Shown here: positions 35,324 to 43,796 of the stretch, piece after piece | Position numbering within the stretch: the stretch's first letter is position 1 | Layout: each line of letters opens with the position of its first letter | Source of the DNA: Paraburkholderia panacisoli | Lineage (GTDB): Bacteria > Pseudomonadota > Gammaproteobacteria > Burkholderiales > Burkholderiaceae | Length of the DNA stretch: 64,000 nucleotides | Assembly: GCF_008369935.1 (NCBI RefSeq) | Contig: NZ_VTUZ01000018.1 | Coordinates: 62,001 to 126,000, forward strand | Direction: 5' to 3' | Notes under the pieces: generated by a model | What the model was told of the DNA's origin: nothing | Seen by the model: the letters and a program-made list of their open reading frames with translations, nothing else | Databases searched by the model: none | Position numbers and translations under genes: made by a program

Positions 35324-37288
35324 ATGCAACTTGGTGTCTGTTACTACCCGGAACAATGGCCCCGCACGATGTGGGCCGACGATGCGAAGCGTATGGTCGA
35401 ACTCGGCATCACGCACGTGCGGATCGCCGAATTCGCGTGGAGCCGGATGGAGCCGCGCGCGGGCGTTTTCGCTTGGCAATGGCTCGACGAAGCGGTCGAA
35501 ACGCTCGCGGCAGCGGGCCTGAAGCTGGTGCTCGGCACGCCGACCGCGTCGCCGCCGAAGTGGCTGATCGACGCGCACCCGGACGTGTTGCCGGTGCGTG
35601 CCGACGGCACGCGCTGGAATTTCGGCTCGCGTCGCCACTACGACATTTCGAGCGACACATACCGGCGCGAATGCGTGCGGATCGTCGCCGCGATGGCGCA
35701 GCGTTACGGGCGGCATCCGTCGATCGTCGCGTGGCAGACCGATAATGAACTCGGCTGTCACGAGACCGTGCCGAGCTATTCGGCTGCGGCGCTCAAGCGC
35801 TTTCACGCATGGCTGCAACGGCGCTATGAAACCGTCGCGTCGCTGAACGACGTGTGGGGCAACGTGTTCTGGAGCATGGAGTATCCGTCGTTCGACGCGA
35901 TCGGCTTGCCGAACCTCACGCCGACCGACGCCAATCCGATCCATCTGCTCGACTTCCGCCGCTTCATGTCCGATGAGGTGGCGAGCTTTCACCGTGAACA
36001 GATCGAAGTGCTGCGCGAGCACGCGCCGGCGGCGGATCTGCTCCACAACTTCATGGGCTTCTTCACGACCTTCGATCACTACCGTTTCGCCGAAAACAAT
36101 GCGCTCGACGTGGCGGCGTGGGACAGCTATCCGATCGCGCGTACCGAGTCGATTGCGCTGCCTGAAGAGCAGAAGGCACGTTTCGCTCGCACCGCGCATC
36201 CCGACGTGTCCGCGTTCGACCACGACCGCTATCGGGCGATCGGTGCGGGACGCTTCTGGGTGATGGAACAGCAGGCCGGTCCGGTCAACTGGGCGCCGTG
36301 GAATCCGGTGCCCGCGAAGGGCATGGTCCGGCTGTGGGCTTACGAAGCATTCGCGCACGGCGCGGAACTGGTGTCGTATTTCCGCTGGCGCCAGTGTCCG
36401 TATGCGCAGGAACAGATGCACTCCGGCCTCAACCTGCCGAACAACGAACTGTCGCCCGGCGGTCTCGAAGTGCAGCAGGCGGCGCGCGAGATCGCGAACT
36501 CCGCAGCGCTGTCGACGCTCGGCGCGCCTGTGCGCGCGGCGACGGCGCTTGTGTTCGACTACGAGACGCAATGGATGTTCGAGATCCAGCGTCATGGCAA
36601 GACCTTCGACTACCAGACGCTCGCGTTCGACTACTACGAAGCGTTGCGCGAACTCGGGCTCGATGTGGATATCGTGTCGAGCCGCGCGGACCTTTGCGCG
36701 TATCGCCTCGTGGTCGTGCCGAGCATCGCGGTGATCGACGATGCGCTCGTCGATCAGATCGAACGCAGCAGCGCGCAATGGGTCTTCGGTCCGCGCAGCG
36801 GCTCCAAAACGGACGCGTTCGCGATTCCCGGCAATTTGCCGCCGGGCGCGTTGCAGCGCGTGCTGCCGATGCAGGTGCTCGAAGCCGAGTCGCTGCGGCC
36901 GACGCTCGCGCCCGCGCTGTCGATCGACGGCACGCAGGGCGCGGCCATGCATTGGCGCGAGCATGTACGCGCCAACGGCGAGACGCGCGTTACCGCGCAA
37001 TTCGACGACGCGTGGCCGGCGCTTCTCACGCACGGCAAGCTTCGCTACGTCGCGGGCTGGCTGTCTCACGCGTTGCATCGCACGGTGTTGCAGCAGGCGG
37101 CGAGCGACGCCGGTATCGACGCGCAACTGCTGGCCGACGGCTTGCGCATTCGCCGGCGCGGCGGGCTGACCTTCGCGTTCAACTTCGGTCCGCAGACGGT
37201 GCAAGCGCCAGCGCCCGCTCACGCGAGTTTCGTGCTCGGCGAGCCGCGCCTGAATACCGGCGATGTCTGCGTGTGGCAAGACGCTTGA
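35324..37288 (+). CDS. GH42 beta-galactosidase
   Basis: Cytoplasmic beta-galactosidase of glycoside hydrolase family 42, 654 residues, normal for the family. The A domain begins LGVCYYPEQWP; the acid/base is E142 in QTDNELGCH and the nucleophile E315 in FWVMEQQAGPVNW. A trimerisation domain and a short C-terminal beta domain follow. No signal peptide. GH42 enzymes commonly hydrolyse beta-1,4-galacto-oligosaccharides released by GH53 galactanases, and the next gene is such a galactanase, so this one probably digests imported galactobiose and galactotriose. Confidence 0.93.
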   Translation: MQLGVCYYPEQWPRTMWADDAKRMVELGITHVRIAEFAWSRMEPRAGVFAWQWLDEAVETLAAAGLKLVLGTPTASPPKWLIDAHPDVLPVRADGTRWNFGSRRHYDISSDTYRRECVRIVAAMAQRYGRHPSIVAWQTDNELGCHETVPSYSAAALKRFHAWLQRRYETVASLNDVWGNVFWSMEYPSFDAIGLPNLTPTDANPIHLLDFRRFMSDEVASFHREQIEVLREHAPAADLLHNFMGFFTTFDHYRFAENNALDVAAWDSYPIARTESIALPEEQKARFARTAHPDVSAFDHDRYRAIGAGRFWVMEQQAGPVNWAPWNPVPAKGMVRLWAYEAFAHGAELVSYFRWRQCPYAQEQMHSGLNLPNNELSPGGLEVQQAAREIANSAALSTLGAPVRAATALVFDYETQWMFEIQRHGKTFDYQTLAFDYYEALRELGLDVDIVSSRADLCAYRLVVVPSIAVIDDALVDQIERSSAQWVFGPRSGSKTDAFAIPGNLPPGALQRVLPMQVLEAESLRPTLAPALSIDGTQGAAMHWREHVRANGETRVTAQFDDAWPALLTHGKLRYVAGWLSHALHRTVLQQAASDAGIDAQLLADGLRIRRRGGLTFAFNFGPQTVQAPAPAHASFVLGEPRLNTGDVCVWQDA

Positions 37289-37401
37289 AACCGCAAAGAG
37301 AGTGCAGTCGGAAGTAGAAAACCGGAGGGTGAAACACAGGCGCTTCAAACCGGACCAGGCGGCCGTTGCCAGAGCCGCCATTAATCGATGGAGGATGACG
37401 G

Positions 37402-38559
37402 ATGAACCGAAGAGAAATGCTGGGATGGCTGGCCTCTGCCGCTGCAGCGGGCGTCGGCACGACGGTGGGCCTGCCCGCCGTCGCGGGGGAGCGGGAATCC
37501 GCAGCGCGTGGCGGCCGCTTTGCGATGGGCGCGGACGTGTCGACGCTGCTCGAACTCGAAGCGAACGGCGCGAAGTTCTACGAGCACGGCGAGCGGCTCG
37601 ACTGTCTGCGGATTCTGAAGGACCATGGCGTCGACTCGATTCGTATCAAGGTCTGGAACGATCCTGGGAATCCGAACTATTTTCCTGCCAATCAGAGCCC
37701 CGCGGCCGGTTACAACAATGCCGAACATGCTCGCGTGCTGGCGCGCCGTGCTGCCGCGCTCGGCATGCGCGTGCTGATCGACTTCCACTACAGCGACTGG
37801 TGGGCCGATCCGGGCAAGCAGTATCCGCCCCACGAGTGGGCCGGCAAGGACATCACGCAGACCTGCGCGCTGCTGTCCGAGTACACGTCGAATGTGCTGA
37901 AGATGCTCAAGCGCGACGGCGTTCATCCGGAGTGGGTGCAGATCGGCAACGAAATCACCGGCGGCATGCTGTGGCCGCTCGGCAAGTACGACCAGTTAGA
38001 CAATCTCGCGCTGCTGTTGAAGGCGGGGCATGACGCGGTCAAATCCGTCGACGAGCGCATCAAGGTGATGCTGCATATCGACAGCGGCGGCAACAACGCG
38101 ACGAGTCGCTGGTGGTTCGACAGCGCCACGCAGCGCGGCGTCACGTTCGATGTGATCGGGCTGTCCTACTATCCGCAGTGGCAAGGCTCGCTGAGCGATC
38201 TGCAGAACAACGCGAACGATCTGGCGACGCGCTACGACAAGGACGTGATCGTGGTCGAGACCGCGTATCCGTGGACGACCAGCGACGGCGATTCGGAACC
38301 CAACTCGATGACCAACGTGGGCACCGCGACCTATCCGCAGACGCCGGCCGGCCAGGCGCAGTTTCTTGGCGCGGTGACGAATGTCGTGAAGGCGATTCCC
38401 GATGGACACGGCAAGGGTGTGTTCTGGTGGGAGCCGGAATGGATTCCGACGCCGAACGTGGGATGGAAAGTCGGCGCCGGCGATCAGTGGGACAACAACA
38501 CGCTGTTCGATTTTCGCGGCAACGCGCTGCCGTCGCTGGACGCATTTCGCAAACGCTAG
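37402..38559 (+). CDS. GH53 endo-beta-1,4-galactanase
   Basis: Exported arabinogalactan endo-beta-1,4-galactanase that cuts the galactan side chains of pectin. 385 residues. The N-terminus MNRREMLGWLASAAAAGVGTT is a twin-arginine-type signal (RRxML then a hydrophobic run, cleavage near AGE). The catalytic core has GADVSTLLELEANGAKFY, SIRIKVWNDPGNPNYFP, DFHYSDWWADPGKQ, acid/base E184 in QIGNEITGGMLWP and nucleophile E286 in VVETAYPW. It is the last gene of the operon and supplies the oligosaccharides for the importer and GH42. Confidence 0.93.
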   Translation: MNRREMLGWLASAAAAGVGTTVGLPAVAGERESAARGGRFAMGADVSTLLELEANGAKFYEHGERLDCLRILKDHGVDSIRIKVWNDPGNPNYFPANQSPAAGYNNAEHARVLARRAAALGMRVLIDFHYSDWWADPGKQYPPHEWAGKDITQTCALLSEYTSNVLKMLKRDGVHPEWVQIGNEITGGMLWPLGKYDQLDNLALLLKAGHDAVKSVDERIKVMLHIDSGGNNATSRWWFDSATQRGVTFDVIGLSYYPQWQGSLSDLQNNANDLATRYDKDVIVVETAYPWTTSDGDSEPNSMTNVGTATYPQTPAGQAQFLGAVTNVVKAIPDGHGKGVFWWEPEWIPTPNVGWKVGAGDQWDNNTLFDFRGNALPSLDAFRKR

Positions 38560-38614
38560 TGCCGGCACTGGCAGCGCAATTTGCGCACGGCGATTGCGAG
38601 TGCATGTGTCTCGT

Positions 38615-38649
38615 TCAACGCGGCGGGGCGGTCGAGCCCGCCGCGTTGA
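38615..38649. terminator. 13-base-pair hairpin between converging genes
   Basis: TCAACGCGGCGGG (38615-38627) and CCCGCCGCGTTGA (38637-38649) form a perfect stem with a 9-base loop, between the galactanase gene and the converging small periplasmic gene. There is no T-run on either side, so it may stop transcription in both directions with help or protect 3' ends. Confidence 0.55.
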
Positions 38650-38658
38650 CAGCAGGCA

Positions 38659-38988
38659 TCACTGCGCGGGTGCCTGCTCGTGCTTCTGCTTCACACACGC
38701 GGACGTGAACGCCATGCTGGCCTGATCGGGCGTCATATGCGGCGCGTCCGGGCTGAAGATCTTCTCGATGATCGCGTCGACCGTTTGCCGGTCGGCTGGA
38801 TCCTTGTAGTACCGCGCTGCCTGGTCGAGCGCCTGGGCCTTGGTCTTTTTGTGCGCGCGCCACGAAGCGACCTGGCCGGCAATATCGCCGATCGCAAAAC
38901 ATTGATCGCTGACTGTCTGTGCAACGGCCTGAGCGGCCGGTTGCGCGAGGCACGCCGCCAGCAGCGCGGATACGACTACGCGTTTCAT
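38659..38988 (-). CDS. Small periplasmic protein of unknown function
   Basis: 109 residues starting at ATG 38988 behind AGGATT. A Sec signal peptide (MKRVVVSALLAACLAQPAAQAVA) precedes a small helical mature domain with one conserved-looking cysteine pair (QC at about 30 and AC at about 98) that may form a disulfide. The DPADRQTVDAIIEKIFSPDAPHMTPDQA part resembles small secreted proteins common in Burkholderia with no known function. It stands alone, between converging genes. Confidence 0.75.
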   Translation of the reverse strand: MKRVVVSALLAACLAQPAAQAVAQTVSDQCFAIGDIAGQVASWRAHKKTKAQALDQAARYYKDPADRQTVDAIIEKIFSPDAPHMTPDQASMAFTSACVKQKHEQAPAQ

Positions 38989-39250
38989 TACCGGAATCCT
39001 GACTTGAGATGAGCGACGGTGCGGCGATGGCGGCATCCACCATCGCGGCATCGGCACGGGCAAACAACCGCGTAGTTTATCGGGAAGTGACGTGTGCCGT
39101 TTTTTACCCGCTCACGCGTGGGCGGCGCAAATGAAAAAGCCGCCCGTTGCGGCGGCTCCGAAGAATCAATGGACCATCTAGCTTGCCCTTTGACGGGCGG
39201 CGCCGGCGCGGCGTCGAAACCGACACCGAAGCCAGCGCCCGCGCACCCGC

Positions 39251-40609
39251 TCAATGCCCGAACGACTCCGTCTTCGCGCCAGTCGTCGCCGCCACATGCG
39301 GGCGTGCCGCCTGCTTGATCAGCAGGGCCACGCACGAAAGCAGGCCCGCCACCGCAACCGTCGCGAAGATGCCGCCGAACGTGAAGTGGCGGCGCGTCAG
39401 TTCGGCCACGAGGAACGAACCCGCGATCCCGCCGAAGCGCCCGATGCCGAGCATCCATGCCACGCCCGTGCCGCGGCCCTCGGTCGGGTAGAACGCGGCG
39501 GCGAGCGCCGGCATCGACGATTGCGCGGTGTTCATCAACACGCCCGCGACGAACACGATGAACACCAGCGCGCCCACGTTGCCGGCCGCCTGGCCGATGA
39601 AATACACGCTCACCGCGGTCAGCGCATAGCAGGCCGCGATGATCCGGTTCGCGTTGAAGCGGTCCATCAGCACGCCGCACAGCACCGCGCCGACGCCGCC
39701 GAGCGGGAACAGCGCGGAAATCAGCGTGGCGCGTTGCGGCGTCAGGCCTGCGTCCTTCAGCAGGATCGGCATCCAGTTGATCGACGCGTAGAAGATCACG
39801 AGGCCCATGAAGTAGGCCACCCAAAGCATCACCGAGCCGACGATGTACGAACGCGACAGCACGACGGCCAAGCCCTTGCCGCCGGTTTGCGGTGCGCTTT
39901 CGGTCATCGTGAAGGCGTTGGCGTGCACCGCGTCACCCGAAATGCGCGCGAGCGCCGTGCGAATCCGCTCGGTCGGCTTGCGGTTCGCCACCATGTAGCG
40001 GACCGACTCCGGCATTTGCGACAGCAGCAGGATCAACAGCAGCAGCGGCGTGATGCCGCCGAGCAGCAGCACGCTGCGCCAGCCGAAATGCGGAATCATC
40101 CACGCGGCGAGAAAGCCGCCGAACGCCGCGCCGAGCGGAAAGCCGCAGAACATCAGGTTGATCAGGGTCGCGCGGCGGCGGTCCGGGCAATACTCGCCCA
40201 TCATCGTCACGGCGTTCGGCATGGCCGCGCCGAGGCCGACGCCCGTGACGAAGCGCAGGATGGTCAATTGCTCGATGCCGGTCGAGAAGGCCGAGGCGAG
40301 GCACATCGCGCCGAACAGCAGCACCGAGCCGATCAGCATCAAGCGTCGGCCGAGACGGTCCGACAGCGGGCCCGAAACGAGCGCCCCGCACGCGAGGCCG
40401 AACAGCGCCGCGCTCAGCACCGGAGCGAGCGCCGGCTTGGAGATGCCCCATTCGCCGATCAGCGAAGGCGCAATGAAGCCGATCGCGGCGGTGTCAAAAC
40501 CGTCCAGCAGGACGATCACGAAGCACATGAAAAAAATCAGCCACTGGAACGGCGAAAAGGGATGTTCGTTGATGAAGGTTTGAACGTTCACAGCGGTGCT
40601 GCGGCTCAT
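39251..40609 (-). CDS. MFS transporter, aromatic acid:H+ symporter family
   Basis: Carrier of 452 residues of the AAHS (PcaK/MhpT) type with 12 predicted helices. Marks are FFMCFVIVLLDGFDTAAIGFIAPSL in helix 1 (the D-G-x-D motif of the family), loop 2-3 GPLSDRLGRRLMLIG, and GVGLGAAMPNAVTMMGEYCPDRRRATLINLMFCGFPLG. ATG 40609 has AGGAGA upstream; the open frame extends 150 codons further without recognisable sequence. Likely substrates are 4-hydroxybenzoate, protocatechuate or hydroxyphenylpropionates. No catabolic gene is adjacent. Confidence 0.88.
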   Translation of the reverse strand: MSRSTAVNVQTFINEHPFSPFQWLIFFMCFVIVLLDGFDTAAIGFIAPSLIGEWGISKPALAPVLSAALFGLACGALVSGPLSDRLGRRLMLIGSVLLFGAMCLASAFSTGIEQLTILRFVTGVGLGAAMPNAVTMMGEYCPDRRRATLINLMFCGFPLGAAFGGFLAAWMIPHFGWRSVLLLGGITPLLLLILLLSQMPESVRYMVANRKPTERIRTALARISGDAVHANAFTMTESAPQTGGKGLAVVLSRSYIVGSVMLWVAYFMGLVIFYASINWMPILLKDAGLTPQRATLISALFPLGGVGAVLCGVLMDRFNANRIIAACYALTAVSVYFIGQAAGNVGALVFIVFVAGVLMNTAQSSMPALAAAFYPTEGRGTGVAWMLGIGRFGGIAGSFLVAELTRRHFTFGGIFATVAVAGLLSCVALLIKQAARPHVAATTGAKTESFGH

Positions 40610-41093
40610 GATGGTCTCCTGATTGCAAAAGCGCTTTGAGACGCGCCTTTCCTTTATTACGATCGTACGCTGTTTGGAAGCAGTACACGATGCCTGCGTC
40701 CGCTGCGAACCGGCTGTGTGGACGACGGCGGCGCACCTTGCCGGGCGTATCTTGCCGTCGATGCGCTGCCATGCCATGTGACGCATGAAGGCCGGTACGC
40801 TCCGACGGTGAATGGTACCTGGACAGCCCGGCTGCCAGCCCCGCGCCGGATTCGCGATGCCATGTGCCCTCGTGGCGCGTGTCGCGGTGGCCGGGGCGGG
40901 CCGGTCGGGCAGCAGCGCGGCCAACCGCCGCGAAGTCGGGACGCCTTGGCCGTCGATCCGGTCTATAACGTGTTTGTTCGTATATAGAACTGTGATTCTT
41001 TGTCCGAACATCGAACTGTAAGTAATCCGATAGCATCGGGTCAACGCGGGATTACCCGACACTATCTACCGGGGTAGCCAACGACCCAGGCGA
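40610..41093. other. Non-coding stretch upstream of the aromatic-acid carrier
   Basis: 484 bases that should hold the promoter of the carrier gene. Open frames here lack ribosome sites and known motifs. The part near 40970-41040 is locally AT-rich (GTTTGTTCGTATATAG), possibly a promoter or degraded DNA beside the dehydrogenase remnant. Confidence 0.4.
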
Positions 41094-41195
41094 GCGCCGT
41101 TTCACAGCGTCCAGCACGCGAATGGCTTCCGGCATGACTTCGACGCCGATGCCGTCGCCGGGAATGACCGCGATCCGATATTTCCTCGACGCGTT
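41094..41195 (-). pseudogene. N-terminal remnant of a tartrate/D-malate dehydrogenase
   Basis: The minus strand encodes SRKYRIAVIPGDGIGVEVMPEAIRVLDAVKRR, which is the first Rossmann-like segment of decarboxylating dehydrogenases of the TtuC/DmlA/LeuB family (Y-R-I-A-V-I-P-G-D-G-I-G is diagnostic). After about 32 residues the similarity stops and the frame ends within 13 codons; the remaining ~320 residues are missing. No start codon with a ribosome site is left. Together with the facing LysR fragment this marks a deletion through a divergent dmlR-dmlA-like pair. Confidence 0.8.
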
Positions 41196-41313
41196 GTGCT
41201 CTTCCGTTGGGAGGTTCGGCTGTTCAAAGACGCTTATTCTATTCCTGCTGCTGCGCATAAAATGACAGCTTTTGTTAAGCGACTGTGCACGATTTGTGTA
41301 CAACGAAGGACCT

Positions 41314-41574
41314 ATGAACGCCGTGCCGTCACCCGATCTCAACGATTTGCGCGCTTTTTGCCAAGTGGCGCGCAAGTCCAGTTTCAGCGCGGCGGCGGAG
41401 GCCCTGTCGGTGTCCGCGGCCTATGTCAGCAAGCGGATCAGTGTGCTCGAGACTGTGCGTCACGCATGTCAGTACGCGGCGCGGCGCTTGCGCGCGCATG
41501 CATCCACAACAGCCGGACGCCCCACACGTTCAACCAACGCGCTTCGCCGTCCGCGGACAGCGCAGCTCACGTAA
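41314..41574 (+). pseudogene. Truncated LysR regulator (DmlR/TtuA-like), HTH only
   Basis: From ATG 41314 the first 46 codons read as a normal LysR helix-turn-helix (DLNDLRAFCQVARKSSFSAAAEALSVSAAYVSKRISVLE). Similarity ends abruptly near 41451, where a full protein would continue with the recognition-wing segment, and an unrelated tail runs to a stop at 41574. About 250 residues of effector domain are gone. It is divergent from the dehydrogenase remnant, as in intact regulator/dehydrogenase pairs. A short DNA-binding peptide could still be made but is unlikely to work. Confidence 0.8.
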
Positions 41575-41608
41575 CCGCTGCGCGTCGAAACGCATCACTC
41601 ACACCAGC

Positions 41609-43579
41609 CTAACGCCCCGCGTTCAACTTCCGCCACAACGTCGTCTTGCTGATGCCGAGTGCGTCGCAGACCGCATCGCGATCGCCGTCGTGGGCCGCGA
41701 GCGCCGCGCGGATCTGATCGGCTTCCACGTGGCGGCTGCGCTCGCGCAGCGTCAGCGCGGCCGGCTTCGCCGCGCGTGCATGGGCCTCCACGACTTCAGG
41801 CGCAACGTCGCGCAGCATCTCACGCGTGAGGACAGTCACGCCTTCGTGCGGCGCGTCAGCATCGATGTCCGCGTCAGCGAGTTCGACAGCAATCCGCTCG
41901 ATCACATTCTGTAATTCACGCACATTGCCCGGCCACGCATAACGTCGCAACGACGCGCCAAGTCCAATCAGCACCCGTTCGGCGGCGGCCGCATCGGGCA
42001 CGCGCGCCGCGAGCCTCGGTTCACGCGCCGCGGCTTGCCGCAGCAATTCGACGGCGAGCGGCAACAGATCGTCGGGACGTTCGCGCAACGGCGGCAGCAC
42101 GATGCTCAGAATGTTCAACCGGTAGTAGAGATCGGCGCGAAAGCTACCCGCTTCGATGCCCTCGGTCAGCGCGCGATGCGTGGCCGCGACGACCCGGATA
42201 TCGACGCGCGTCGGCTCCGTCGAACCGAGCCGCACCACCTCGCGTTCCTGTAGCACACGCAACAGCCGGCTCTGCAACGACAGCGGCATTTCGCCGATTT
42301 CATCGAGAAACAGCGTGCCGCGGTGCGCGACTTCGATCAGCCCCGCCTTGCCGCCCTTGCGTGCACCGGTGAACGCGCCTTCCTCGTAGCCGAACAGCTC
42401 GCTCTCCAGCAGCGCCTCGGGAAACGCACCGCAATTGATCGCGACGAATGCGAAGTCGCGCCGCGCGCTCAACTGATGCATGCTCTGCGCGACCATCTCC
42501 TTGCCGGTGCCGCTTTCGCCGAGAATCAGCACGGTTGCATCCGACCTCGCGTAGCGCTGCACGAGCGAGCGCACCCGTTCGATCGACGCCGATGCGCCGA
42601 CGATATCCTCGAGCCGGTAGCGCGCGGCGAACTGTTGCACACGCTGGCGCGCGCGCAACGTGCGATCGAGTCGCTCGACGGCGCGCGATTCCTGAAACGT
42701 CAGCACGGTGCCCGCCGCCGCGCTGCTGCTGGCAAGCGGCCCGCGATGCACGACGTAACTCGCGCCGCGGACCGTGCAGAAGCTATCGCCGTCCGCGTCC
42801 GGCAGGCTGCCGGCGAGATCGGGCGCAAGGTCGAGCAGCGCGCGCCCGGCGGCTTTGGCCGCGTCGATGCCGAGCACGCTGGCTAGACGCTGGTTCATCA
42901 CTTCGACACACCCTTGCGCGTCGAGCGCGACGACGCCGTCGCGCAGATGCTGCAGCAGATTGTCGAGCCGCTGACGGCGCACGGTTTCGCGACGGGTCGC
43001 CTGCGCGACTTCGAGCGCGGTGTCGAAAGCGGCGCGCACCGACGCGCGCGAATAGAGAAACACCGCGCCCATCCCGGCGTTCGCGGCGAGGTCGGTGACG
43101 AGTCCGGGGCCGACCACCACGTCGACGCCGCGATCGCTCAGGTCGAGCACGACGCCTTCCGCATCCTGCGCGGACTGATACGACGCGAAGGTGACGTCGA
43201 GCGCGTAGGCGGCCGCGAAGCGCCGCACTTCTTCAGGCGTGTCGCCGTGCGTGACGAGCGCGACGCGCGCGCCGTCGCGCCGCGCGCGGCCGAGCGCATG
43301 CATCACGTCGAAACCGGTCGGGTTGATCCGCACGACCGGGACCGTCACGCGCGTTTTCAGATACGCGCCGTTGGAGCCGCCGGCAATCACGACGTCGGGA
43401 CGGGCCGCGCCCGCGGCCTCGATCTCTCGCACGGCATCTTCGAAACCGTGCGAGACGATGCGCAGGTCCGCGCGTTCCACGTATTCGCCGGCGATGTCGA
43501 AAAACAGATCGCGCAGGCGGCTGATGCTGAGCGCCCAGATGCGCGGGCGCGGGGACGGTTCGAACAGAGGTGTGTTCAA
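41609..43579 (-). CDS. prpR: Sigma-54-dependent activator of propionate catabolism
   Basis: Enhancer-binding protein for the methylcitrate genes, which in other bacteria senses 2-methylcitrate. Domain order: PrpR_N sensory domain (from RPRIWALSISRLRDLFFDIAGEY), a PAS-like region, an AAA+ domain with Walker A GESGTGKE and the sigma-54 contact loop GAFTGA, then a Fis-type HTH (DRDAVCDALGISKTTLWRKLN). The frame opens at ATG 43657, but those first 26 codons overlap two operator-like palindromes and look unconserved. TTG 43579 is preferred because it lies about 10 codons before the conserved domain; neither start has a good ribosome site. Divergent from prpC. Confidence 0.9.
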   Translation of the reverse strand: MNTPLFEPSPRPRIWALSISRLRDLFFDIAGEYVERADLRIVSHGFEDAVREIEAAGAARPDVVIAGGSNGAYLKTRVTVPVVRINPTGFDVMHALGRARRDGARVALVTHGDTPEEVRRFAAAYALDVTFASYQSAQDAEGVVLDLSDRGVDVVVGPGLVTDLAANAGMGAVFLYSRASVRAAFDTALEVAQATRRETVRRQRLDNLLQHLRDGVVALDAQGCVEVMNQRLASVLGIDAAKAAGRALLDLAPDLAGSLPDADGDSFCTVRGASYVVHRGPLASSSAAAGTVLTFQESRAVERLDRTLRARQRVQQFAARYRLEDIVGASASIERVRSLVQRYARSDATVLILGESGTGKEMVAQSMHQLSARRDFAFVAINCGAFPEALLESELFGYEEGAFTGARKGGKAGLIEVAHRGTLFLDEIGEMPLSLQSRLLRVLQEREVVRLGSTEPTRVDIRVVAATHRALTEGIEAGSFRADLYYRLNILSIVLPPLRERPDDLLPLAVELLRQAAAREPRLAARVPDAAAAERVLIGLGASLRRYAWPGNVRELQNVIERIAVELADADIDADAPHEGVTVLTREMLRDVAPEVVEAHARAAKPAALTLRERSRHVEADQIRAALAAHDGDRDAVCDALGISKTTLWRKLNAGR

Positions 43580-43633
43580 GGCGGGCGGCTCGCGGCAGGC
43601 TTGGAAAGTCCAGCCATTATGCGCGCATTGATT

Positions 43634-43665
43634 TCCAATTTGAAATTGGAGTTTCATTTATGAAA
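43634..43665. promoter_or_regulatory. Two adjacent palindromes, candidate PrpR enhancer sites
   Basis: TCCAATTTGAAATTGGA (43634-43650) is a perfect 17-base palindrome, and TTTCATTTATGAAA (43652-43665) has perfect 6-base arms around TT. They lie about 70-110 bases upstream of the predicted sigma-54 promoter, a normal distance for an enhancer-binding protein. PrpR as the ligand is inference. Confidence 0.65.
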
Positions 43666-43732
43666 TGAGACGAAACAAGGGCGGCGCGGCTGACTCCTGC
43701 CAAATCAGGTACTTAGCGGGAAGTGACCGGGC

Positions 43733-43747
43733 TGGCCCGTTCTTTGC
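43733..43747 (+). promoter_or_regulatory. Sigma-54 (-24/-12) promoter of prpC
   Basis: TGGCCCGTTCTTTGC matches the TGGCACG-N4-TTGC consensus at all but one fixed position, with GG and GC 12 bases apart. It sits 49 bases upstream of the prpC start codon, predicting transcription start near 43759, and faces a divergent PrpR gene. Confidence 0.8.
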
Positions 43748-43796
43748 GTTTAAGGAGCCGGTCAAATAGCCCCACACTGTATTTGGAGAAAAACTG

